From Candidatus Aenigmatarchaeota archaeon (GTDB taxonomy: Archaea; Aenigmatarchaeota; Aenigmatarchaeia; Aenigmatarchaeales; DAIDAN01): a DNA stretch of 29,139 nucleotides. This document shows, in pieces, positions 23,864 through 29,139 of this stretch. The position numbers and the translations under genes were made by a program. Location: assembly GCA_027310605.1 (NCBI GenBank), contig DAIDAN010000002.1, positions 1 to 29,139 of the forward strand, given 5' to 3'. The notes beneath the pieces were generated by a model that saw only the letters and a program-made list of their open reading frames with translations, made no database searches and was not told the origin of the DNA. Positions within the stretch are counted from its first letter, which is position 1, and every line of letters starts with the position of its first letter.

Positions 23864-24237
23864 CTCTTTTTATTTTGTTTGCGCAATGCCAGAAAAAAAT
23901 TCCGTAATGCGCGGGTGCAAGTGAATATTGAAGTGATGAAGTATTTAAAACCTTTGGTTTTGATAGACGCAGAAACTTGATTTCTGGTTCCGCCAAAAAC
24001 TTTCAGTTTTTGTGCGTGCCGAAAAATCTGCAATTTTTCGTGCATATTTAAAACTTCTTGCTGCTGCTTAAATAACCGATATGGATTTGTTTGCAAAACA
24101 AGAACGGCTTTTCGATTGATTGAAACGAGCGCCCTCATTGGCGTAAATGAAATTCAATACGGAATGTTTTTGAAAAAAATATTACATATAGAAACCCCTG
24201 TCTTGCGCTCGTTCTTTCAAAAACTTGTTATCCGAAT
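23864..24237. other. Gene-free intergenic region with two tandem hairpins
   Basis: No convincing gene is present. Two perfect hairpins stand in tandem: CAAAAAC/GTTTTTG with a five-base loop (23994-24012) and CGAAAAAT/ATTTTTCG with a five-base loop (24020-24040). Each is followed by a GTGC. TTTAAATA-like elements on the minus strand near 23941-23950 and 24045-24055 may be promoters for the gene ending at 23612. A 92-codon minus-strand frame here has no coding character. Confidence 0.5.
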
Positions 24238-24492
24238 CTATTCCGCAACCCTGAAGACCTTCGCGCCCTCGTGCGTCGGGGAGTCAACCTTCAGCCCGAC
24301 TGACTGCCCTTTCCCCGCCTCCAGAATGCTCTTGTGCTCCATCTGCATTTCGCCGACCTCCTGCTCGAACGAGCCGCCGCCCCTTTCTATCGAGATTCTG
24401 TCCCCGGTTTTCAGCGCCTCGGACAGCTCCACCACTGCCACGGAAATCTTCGGATAGAAATGGATTACCTTTCCTATCTGCTCCTTATTCAT
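24238..24492 (-). CDS. Translation elongation factor-like small protein (EF-Tu domain 2 fold)
   Basis: The 84-residue protein looks like an isolated EF-Tu domain 2 barrel: IGKVIHFYPKISVAVVEL, then LKTGDRISIE, EVGEMQMEHKSI and GQSVGLKV. Stand-alone copies of about 80-100 residues are widespread in archaea; their function is not established. It is the third gene of a same-strand group with aEF1-beta and a Zn-ribbon protein, although a 190-base gap with repeats separates it from aEF1-beta, which argues against a single operon. Confidence 0.82.
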   Translation of the reverse strand: MNKEQIGKVIHFYPKISVAVVELSEALKTGDRISIERGGGSFEQEVGEMQMEHKSILEAGKGQSVGLKVDSPTHEGAKVFRVAE

Positions 24493-24563
24493 GCAATATT
24501 ATTGGAATTTGGAAAATATAAATTTGACGGTTGTTATGTATTGAACCCGATACGAATCGGTTG

Positions 24564-24680
24564 CAGGAACGCCTATAACATTGCATCAGTTAAGCGCTTT
24601 AACAGCCGTTCTGATATTTTGTGAATTCAATCCATAATGAAACAGCCGTCCTGATTTTTTGAATTCAATCCATATTGATG
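24564..24680. repeat. Intergenic repeat family 1, tandem copy
   Basis: Two 40-base units lie head to tail: 24601-24640 and 24641-24680. Each reads AACAGCCGT(T/C)CTGAT, a T-rich stretch, then GAATTCAATCCATA. The preceding bases (GGTTGCAGGAACGCC and CAGTTAAGCGC) match the outer part of other copies. This is the clearest view of the family's consensus core. Confidence 0.7.
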
Positions 24681-24683
24681 GTT

Positions 24684-24929
24684 TCACAGCAAAGTTGTCG
24701 ACTCAACCTCCACTTCGCCCACGCCTTTTACCTTTCTTATTTCCTCCTCAACATCCTGTCGGCTGTCCGGCACGACAACGAGAATTTTCAGCGCCTTCAA
24801 TCCGAAGGCGAGCGGCTCGATTTTCGCGTCCTGGATTTTTATCTTCTTCGCGATTTCCGCCTTCACCTTTTCCAAATCAGTATCCGGAGAAACGGGCATT
24901 ATCCGAATGCTCATCGCAACCATTCCCAT
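24684..24929 (-). CDS. ef1b: Elongation factor 1-beta (aEF1-beta)
   Basis: This is the nucleotide exchange factor for aEF1-alpha. The 81-residue protein is the small ferredoxin-like archaeal form: MSIRIMPVSPDTDLEKVKAE, a central IEPLAFGLKALKILVVVPD and EEEIRKVKGVGEVEV. The AFGLKAL motif is diagnostic. The ATG at 24929 is chosen because GGTGAAC lies upstream of it; the GTG at 24938 is within that binding site. It is paired with the Zn-ribbon gene just upstream, an order seen in many archaea. Confidence 0.95.
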   Translation of the reverse strand: MGMVAMSIRIMPVSPDTDLEKVKAEIAKKIKIQDAKIEPLAFGLKALKILVVVPDSRQDVEEEIRKVKGVGEVEVESTTLL

Positions 24930-25081
24930 AAGGTTCACCGTTCTTCGTTTTTCATTTCGCGTTTTCTGCAGTTATGATTTTTTATTTTTATCCGGATTGA
25001 AAACCGTTTATCCAGATAAAAAATATCAGTTACTGCGGTTTCAGCGCTGGAGTTTTGAAACTGATGCAACAGAAATATTTT

Positions 25082-25249
25082 TCAAGGCCCCTCGAATCCG
25101 CATTTCTCGCAGCGGTACGGGTTGGAAAGCTTCCTGCACTGCCTGCAGCGCATTATAATTGTTTCACCGCACTCGGGGCAGCCGAACTTCACGAAGTCTT
25201 CCTGCCCGAGAAGGCTTGTTCCGCAGGTCGAGCATTTTAGTTGTTCCAT
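25082..25249 (-). CDS. Zn-ribbon protein of the HVO_2753/COG2888 family
   Basis: The 55-residue protein carries four CxxC-type pairs: CSTCG, CPECG, CRQC and CEKCG, which form two zinc ribbons. This matches the small archaeal zinc-finger family usually found next to aEF1-beta and annotated as a translation-related RNA-binding protein. The ATG at 25249 has a strong Shine-Dalgarno (AGGAGGTTTTGATT), so the longer frame starting at 25279 is rejected. It is transcribed towards aEF1-beta with a 152-base gap. Confidence 0.88.
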   Translation of the reverse strand: MEQLKCSTCGTSLLGQEDFVKFGCPECGETIIMRCRQCRKLSNPYRCEKCGFEGP

Positions 25250-25391
25250 AATCAAAACCTCCTGCGGGTTTCGATGCATCCAGCATCCCGCAGTTTTTGG
25301 TATTCTTAATTCTTTGAACCAACCTATTTAAGTATTTCCCTCGCCTTAATATTTACAAAAGATATTTGCGCCCCTGTAGTCTAGCCTGGAT

Positions 25392-25472
25392 AAGTCTTTT
25401 TCTCTTTGGTGAAGAACTTGAAAAGAGAAAAACGCTTGCGAAAAAAAGAAACTTGAGAAAAAGGCTGCAGAC
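25392..25472 (+). other. tRNA intron 1 (D-loop, 20a/21), 81 nt
   Basis: The boundaries are set by the cloverleaf and by homology to intron 3. The ends pair as AGTCTTTTTC/GAAAAAGGCT (ten pairs, 25393-25402 with 25457-25466). The six bases after the helix (GCAGAC) correspond to CGGTAA in intron 3. The flanking bulge-helix-bulge is relaxed, with three of four central pairs. A shift of one base is possible because an A lies on both sides of the junction. Confidence 0.8.
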
Positions 25473-25489
25473 AGGACATGAGGTTGCGG

Positions 25490-25556
25490 AAAATGTTTTC
25501 TTCTCGAAGAAAACCTTTAGCAAAAGAAGGAATATAGACAAAAATATTATGCAAAC
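25490..25556 (+). other. tRNA intron 2 (37/38), 67 nt
   Basis: This is the canonical archaeal position. A strict bulge-helix-bulge can be drawn: anticodon stem TGAGG/CCTCA outside, bulge ACA, four-pair helix TTGC/GCAA, bulge GGA. Inside lies a perfect hairpin GTTTTCTT-CTCG-AAGAAAAC (25495-25514). It shows no similarity to the other two introns. Confidence 0.88.
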
Positions 25557-25571
25557 ACCTCAGGACCCGAG

Positions 25572-25649
25572 AGGCCTTTTTCTTTTCGGCGAAGAACTTG
25601 AAAAAGAAAAACGCCTGCGAAAAAGAAAATTAAGAAGGAGGCTCGGTAA
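25572..25649 (+). other. tRNA intron 3 (T-arm, 53/54), 78 nt
   Basis: It interrupts the T stem and loop between CCGAG and TTCGAAT. The ends pair as GGCCTTTTTC/GAAGGAGGCT (25573-25582 with 25634-25643, including three G-U pairs). It aligns with intron 1 over nearly its whole length; in the first 55 columns there are six transitions and one gap. The central helix next to the splice site is three of four pairs. Confidence 0.85.
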
Positions 25650-25718
25650 TTCGAATCTCGGCGGGGGCACCAATCGAAATATTTAAATGCGTTTCTCCAA
25701 CTTGTTAAAGTGGTTCTT

Positions 25719-26048
25719 ATGCGGATTGAAGGCGCGATTTTCGGCTCGATAATAATAGACGGGGAAAGGTACGAGCATGATGTGGTAATTATCGGAAACA
25801 ATGTGTCAAAGCGCCAGAATAATTCTGCGGTAACGGGAGCGGAAATCAGAAGCCTCATGTCTTCCGGCGCTGACGCAATCATTATCGGAACGGGGCACGG
25901 CGATATATGCAGGGTGGAGCCTTCGGGAGCGATAGACGCGCAGGTCGCGGGAATAGAAATAATCGCGAAGCCCACAGCCGCGGCGCTGGAGGATTTCAAC
26001 AAGCTCTCGCGCAGGAAAAAAGTCGCGGCGATTTTCCATGTGCTGTAA
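25719..26048 (+). CDS. Mth938-like (DUF498/NDUFAF3 fold) protein
   Basis: The 109-residue protein belongs to the small Mth938-like family: FGSIIIDGERYEHDVVI near the start, then ADAIIIGTGHGDICRVEPS and a KPTAAALEDFNKLSRRKKVAAIFHVL end. The GTGxGDxxR loop is the most conserved part of the family. Its function in archaea is unknown; a related protein in animals helps to assemble respiratory complex I. The ATG at 25719 (MRIEGAIFG) is chosen over the GTG at 25710. It starts 46 bases after the tRNA gene and has its own TTTAAATG promoter-like element at 25682. Confidence 0.9.
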   Translation: MRIEGAIFGSIIIDGERYEHDVVIIGNNVSKRQNNSAVTGAEIRSLMSSGADAIIIGTGHGDICRVEPSGAIDAQVAGIEIIAKPTAAALEDFNKLSRRKKVAAIFHVL

Positions 26049-26080
26049 AGGCTTAAATGCTTTGCGGTATAATGTAATTT

Positions 26081-26320
26081 ATGCCAAAAGAAGATATTAT
26101 TCTGAAAAATAAGATTATAGATTATTTGAAAGAATATAAAAAGAGGGAAAGAAACAGCAATCTAGAATTTGTTGGACCATCGACTATTTCTAGTGATATT
26201 TCAGCTGATGATTCGAAAGTTTTTGGAATCTGTAATAATCTTCGAAGAGAAGGGATAATCGTACAAGCAGATGTTAAAACAGAATATGGAAATTATTTTG
26301 GTTACAGAATTAAAGATTAG
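26081..26320 (+). CDS. Unrecognised small protein, possibly winged-helix
   Basis: The protein of 79 residues is AT-rich in codon use compared with its neighbours. A charged N-terminal helix (IILKNKIIDYLKEYKKRE) is followed by PSTISSDISADDSKVFGICNNLRREGIIVQAD, which resembles the recognition-helix region of a winged helix. It ends with a short beta segment (YGNYFGYRI). A TATA-like GCTTAAATGC lies about 28 bases before the ATG, suggesting a very short leader. A DNA-binding role is inference. Confidence 0.55.
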   Translation: MPKEDIILKNKIIDYLKEYKKRERNSNLEFVGPSTISSDISADDSKVFGICNNLRREGIIVQADVKTEYGNYFGYRIKD

Positions 26321-26377
26321 AAACGGGAAAGCCCGCCTGACAGAAAACTATTTTTATACCCGCGCCAATTATTTCTC

Positions 26378-27232
26378 ATGCTCGTCACGAAAGCTTCCGG
26401 GGAAAAAGAGGAGTTCGACTCTGAAAAGATAAGGCAGACCTGCCTGCGCGCTGGCGCGCCGGAATGGCTCGCGGAAAAGGTTGCAAGGGAAGTGGAGAAA
26501 AATATTTTCGAGGGAATCTCCACAAAGCAGATTCTGAAAATGGCGCTCTCCATTCTTGACAAGGAAATGCCCCATATTGCCGCGAAATACGACCTGAAGG
26601 GCGCTATAATGCGCCTGGGGCCGGCGGGCTACGAGTTCGAGAACCTGATAGCCGAGATACTGCGCGAATATGGCTATCAGACAAGAGTCCACAATATTGT
26701 AAAAGGCTTTTGCATAGAGCACGAGGTTGATGTTGTCGCGGAAAAAAACACCGGCGGAATAAAGGAAACGGGAATGATAGAATGCAAGTATCACAACGCT
26801 CCCGGCATTTTTTCCGGGGTGAAGGACATTCTGTACACTTATGCGCGCTTTCTGGACTTGCAGCAGGGTTCAAAGCTGTCAGGAATAAACTTTGCCCAAT
26901 GCTGGCTCGCGTCCAACACGAAGTTCTCGTCCGATGTCGTTAAATACGCGAACTGCAGGGGCATTGTTTTGATTGGCTGGAAATATCCGGAAGGGGAAAA
27001 TGAAAACGGGATTCCAAGCCTGAAAAAAATGCTCGAGGAAAAAAAGCTTTACCCGATAACAGCGCTGCGCACGATGGACAAGGACTCGCAGGAAAAGCTC
27101 GCCGCGGCTGGGCTGATGTTCTGCAAGGACTTGACAAGGACAAGAACGGAAAAGTTGGAAGCCCTCGGCTTGAAAAGGCTTAAGCTGAAGGAGCTGACAA
27201 AGGAGGCGGAGATGCTGTGCAGCAACGGTTAA
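26378..27232 (+). CDS. ATP-cone domain fused to a restriction endonuclease-like nuclease
   Basis: The 284-residue protein combines an N-terminal ATP-cone (1-75; VTKASGEKEEFDSEKIRQTCLRAG) with an Mrr-like PD-(D/E)xK domain (about 82-200). Nuclease residues visible are Glu88 in GYEFENLIAEIL, Asp118 in HEVDVV and Glu135-Cys-Lys137 in MIECKYHN. The C-terminal 60 residues look like helix-hairpin-helix units (LAAAGLMFCKDL; LEALGLKRLKLKEL). In ribonucleotide reductase the ATP-cone senses ATP/dATP, so nuclease activity may depend on nucleotide state. That is inference; DNA repair or defence are both possible roles. No methylase or partner gene is adjacent. Confidence 0.87.
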   Translation: MLVTKASGEKEEFDSEKIRQTCLRAGAPEWLAEKVAREVEKNIFEGISTKQILKMALSILDKEMPHIAAKYDLKGAIMRLGPAGYEFENLIAEILREYGYQTRVHNIVKGFCIEHEVDVVAEKNTGGIKETGMIECKYHNAPGIFSGVKDILYTYARFLDLQQGSKLSGINFAQCWLASNTKFSSDVVKYANCRGIVLIGWKYPEGENENGIPSLKKMLEEKKLYPITALRTMDKDSQEKLAAAGLMFCKDLTRTRTEKLEALGLKRLKLKELTKEAEMLCSNG

Positions 27233-27261
27233 ATATTCCAACACGGGATAGTTCTTTTGCG

Positions 27262-27340
27262 GAACAATTCAACAGCAAAACCGTCATATATGATTTTAAT
27301 TTAATTTTTATTGCAAAACGGTTTTCGGAATATGAAATAT
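27262..27340 (+). repeat. Intergenic repeat family 2, copy upstream of malic enzyme
   Basis: The core AAAACGGTTTTCG lies at 27315-27327, preceded by GATTTTAATTTAATTTTTATTG and followed by A-rich sequence. The gap 27233-27425 also has AAAGCCGTTGAAACG and ATTCATTCGTAATGAG, which resemble pieces of family 1. Confidence 0.5.
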
Positions 27341-27425
27341 AATAAAAAGATATGATGCGAATAAAACAATTGTAAAAAATCGCAAAAGCCGTTGAAACGA
27401 AATTCATTCGTAATGAGTTGATTTT

Positions 27426-28595
27426 ATGAATTACGCGGAAGAGTCGCTGAAATTGCACAGGGAGAAAAAGGGAAAGCTGGAGGTAGCGAGCAAGGTGCCG
27501 CTAGAAAACAGGGACGACCTCTCGATAGCCTACACTCCGGGCGTCGCGGCCCCGAGCATGGAGATAGCGCGCGACAAGAAAAAGGTTTACGAATACACGA
27601 TAAAGCGGAACAGCGTCGCGGTTGTCACGGATGGCTCCGCAGTGCTCGGCTTGGGAAATATCGGGTCCGAAGCTGCGCTTCCCGTGATGGAAGGCAAGGC
27701 CATCCTGTTCAAAAAATTCGGCGGGATAGACGCGTATCCCATCTGCCTTGCAACGCAAGATGCAGACAGAATAGTGGAAGCCGTGAAATCGATAGCCCCC
27801 GGTTTCGGCGGAATAAATCTCGAGGACATTTCAGCGCCGCGCTGCTTCGAGGTGGAGGAGCGCTTGAAAAAAGAGCTTGACATTCCCGTGTTCCACGACG
27901 ACCAGCACGGGACAGCGATAGTGGTGCTCGCGGGATTGTTGAACGCGCTGAATGTTGTCGGCAAGAGAATGGAGGACATCAGCATTGTCATATCCGGCGC
28001 CGGGGCAGCGGGAATAGCGGTGGCAAAACTTCTTCTCGCTTGCGATGCGAAAAATATAATACTGTCGGACACGAAGGGATTGATTTACGAAGGCAGGAAC
28101 GGGAACACGAACGGCGCAAAGGAGGAAATCGCAAAACTCACGAACAGGAAAAAATTAAAAGGCGGAATTGAAAACGCGATGAAAGGCGCTGATGTTCTCA
28201 TCGGCGTTTCAGGGCCGAACACAATCACGAAGGAGATGATAAAGACTATGAACAGGGACGCGATAGTCTTCGCGATGGCAAACCCGGTTCCGGAGATAAT
28301 GCCCGCAGACGCAAAGGCGGGCGGCGCGCGCATCGTTGCGACAGGAAGGAGCGATTATCCGAACCAGATAAACAATGTGCTCGCGTTCCCGGGAGTTTTC
28401 CGCGGGGCGCTTGATGTCAGGGCGCGCGACATAAACGAGGAGATGAAGCATGCGGCAGCGCACGCGCTCGCCGGGCTCGTTGCAAAACCGACAGAGGAAA
28501 AAATAATCCCGAGCCCGTTCGACAAGGGGGTTGCCGAAGCCATCGCGAAAGCAGTTTCCAATGCCGCGAGAAAGAGCGGAGTCGCGAGGATATAA
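27426..28595 (+). CDS. Malic enzyme (NAD(P)-dependent oxaloacetate-decarboxylating)
   Basis: The enzyme converts malate to pyruvate and CO2 with reduction of NAD(P). The 389-residue protein is the short bacterial and archaeal form without the C-terminal phosphotransacetylase domain. Key residues can be seen: Tyr36 in IAYTPGVA, Lys91 in EGKAILFKKFGG, metal ligands in NLEDISAPRCFE and FHDDQHGTA, and the Rossmann motif GAGAAG (191-196). The ATG has TTGATTTT upstream. It is followed 32 bases later by a thioredoxin reductase gene, so reducing power may link the two, which is inference. Confidence 0.96.
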   Translation: MNYAEESLKLHREKKGKLEVASKVPLENRDDLSIAYTPGVAAPSMEIARDKKKVYEYTIKRNSVAVVTDGSAVLGLGNIGSEAALPVMEGKAILFKKFGGIDAYPICLATQDADRIVEAVKSIAPGFGGINLEDISAPRCFEVEERLKKELDIPVFHDDQHGTAIVVLAGLLNALNVVGKRMEDISIVISGAGAAGIAVAKLLLACDAKNIILSDTKGLIYEGRNGNTNGAKEEIAKLTNRKKLKGGIENAMKGADVLIGVSGPNTITKEMIKTMNRDAIVFAMANPVPEIMPADAKAGGARIVATGRSDYPNQINNVLAFPGVFRGALDVRARDINEEMKHAAAHALAGLVAKPTEEKIIPSPFDKGVAEAIAKAVSNAARKSGVARI

Positions 28596-28627
28596 GAATA
28601 TAAATTACAATTCTTAAACTGATTATT

Positions 28628-29139
28628 ATGGGAGCGAAAACTGAAATAAAAAAGCAGGAGGCGAAGGGCGGAATTTACGATTCAATCATTATCGGCGCAG
28701 GACCCGCTGGCTTGAACGCCGCGCTTTACCTGCGCAGGTACGGCTCTTCTTGCCTGATACTGACAAATCCGGAGCAGCCCTCGCAGGTTGACGCAACTCC
28801 GTTAGTTGACAACTACATCGGGATACCGGACCTGACCGGCGCGGAGCTTGCGAAGAAAATGACGGAGCACGCGAAGAAGTTCGATGTTGAAATAAGATAC
28901 GAGAAGGTCGTCGATATCAAGAAGGAGGGGGATAATTTTGTCGCTGTTTCAGAAAAAAATATTTACAAGGGAAAGACTGTTGTTATCGCGACGGGCGCGA
29001 AGCACAGGAAAGCCGAGATAAAGGGCGAATCGGAGTTTTTGGGAAAAGGCGTGAGCTACTGCGCGACCTGCGACGTATTCTTCTTCAAGGGAAAGAAAGT
29101 TGCTGTTCTTGGCGGGGGCGACTCGGCGCTGACTTCTGC
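28628..29139 (+). CDS. trxB: Thioredoxin reductase, N-terminal part (cut by window end)
   Basis: The open frame runs to the window edge, giving 170 residues. FAD-binding GAGPAG (23-28), redox-active CATC (145-148) and the NAD(P)H-binding GGGDSA (162-167) lie in the order of thioredoxin reductase. The flavoenzyme passes electrons from NAD(P)H to thioredoxin. The N-terminus has a 16-residue charged extension before the first beta strand. The start is an ATG at 28628. No intact thioredoxin is in the window; the only thioredoxin-fold protein (16378-16857) lacks its cysteines. Confidence 0.94.
   Translation, partial: MGAKTEIKKQEAKGGIYDSIIIGAGPAGLNAALYLRRYGSSCLILTNPEQPSQVDATPLVDNYIGIPDLTGAELAKKMTEHAKKFDVEIRYEKVVDIKKEGDNFVAVSEKNIYKGKTVVIATGAKHRKAEIKGESEFLGKGVSYCATCDVFFFKGKKVAVLGGGDSALTS

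Larger units (their letters stand above)
25370..25672 (+). tRNA. tRNA-Arg(GCG) interrupted by three introns
   Basis: Four exons (25370-25391, 25473-25489, 25557-25571, 25650-25669 plus encoded CCA 25670-25672) join into a complete 74-nt cloverleaf. The acceptor stem is GCCCCTG/CGGGGGC (one U-G pair), the D stem GTCT/GGAC with loop AGCCTGGATA, the anticodon stem TGAGG/CCTCA with loop TTGCGGA and anticodon GCG, the variable region GGAC, and the T stem CCGAG/CTCGG with loop TTCGAAT. GCG reads the arginine codon CGC. The introns are at 20a/21, 37/38 and 53/54. No other arrangement gives paired D and T arms. A TATA-like element lies at about 25325-25335 or 25345-25352. Confidence 0.93.

Noticed and set aside
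23860..24138. A 92-codon minus-strand frame in the gap before the small gene ending at 23612
   Set aside because: It has no ribosome binding site or family resemblance and covers the tandem hairpins and promoter-like elements.
24601..24680. A possible CRISPR-like array because two 40-base units lie in tandem
   Set aside because: There are only two units with no spacer between them, and single copies occur elsewhere; no cas gene is present.
25366..25686. A 106-codon frame whose product has two similar segments (LFLFGEELEK in both)
   Set aside because: It runs through the tRNA exons and introns. The repeat comes from the duplicated intron, and the changes are explained by kept RNA pairing. 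The cloverleaf and CCA end are decisive.

Overview
The window is archaeal. It encodes archaeal-type ribosomal proteins (eS6, eL34, eL14), aIF2 gamma, aEF1-beta, prefoldin beta, an archaeal-type alanyl-tRNA synthetase, KsgA, a PAC2-family protein, a diadenylate cyclase and a Tes-like radical SAM enzyme. Start sites use GTGAT-type Shine-Dalgarno sequences 3-5 nt before the start codon, TTTAAATA-like TATA boxes are visible, and one tRNA carries several introns. The compact layout, many small proteins and broken-up ribosomal operons suggest a DPANN-type lineage, but the window cannot prove this.

Layout. 1-1000: 3' end of a restriction-modification methylase and an AT-rich membrane protein. 1100-5130 (minus): a large secreted subtilase with a PGF-pre-PGF module and a C-terminal anchor, overlapping a DUF192 protein. 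5190-8800 (plus): information-processing block eS6, aIF2 gamma, a small unknown protein, PIN nuclease, eL34, two tiny ORFs, eL14. 9090-10050 (plus): run of four small unrecognised proteins. 10060-15200 (minus): prefoldin beta, diadenylate cyclase, a frameshifted phosphotransferase, an Mtq2/HemK-like methyltransferase, a zinc ribbon protein, an alkyltransferase and KsgA. 15460-16860 (plus): PAC2 protein and a membrane-anchored thioredoxin-fold protein without CxxC. 17046-22900 (minus): HD hydrolase and AlaS (ATGA overlap), a methyltransferase, a Tes-like radical SAM protein. 23050-25250: small zinc finger and small translation-related proteins including aEF1-beta and its Zn-ribbon neighbour. 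25370-25672: tRNA-Arg(GCG). 25719-29139 (plus): Mth938-like protein, small AT-rich protein, ATP-cone nuclease, malic enzyme, and the start of a thioredoxin reductase.

The most unusual features are non-coding. The tRNA-Arg(GCG) gene can be folded only if three introns are removed, in the D-loop, at 37/38 and at 53/54. The first and third introns are clearly homologous, which suggests that an intron was copied within one tRNA gene. Two 128-bp elements with matching 15-bp terminal inverted repeats lie in opposite orientation on either side of the diadenylate cyclase gene. They belong to a wider family of intergenic repeats that recurs at several further sites and in some cases supplies stop codons to neighbouring genes. 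A second repeat family, with core AAAACGGTTTTCG, sits just upstream of several genes.
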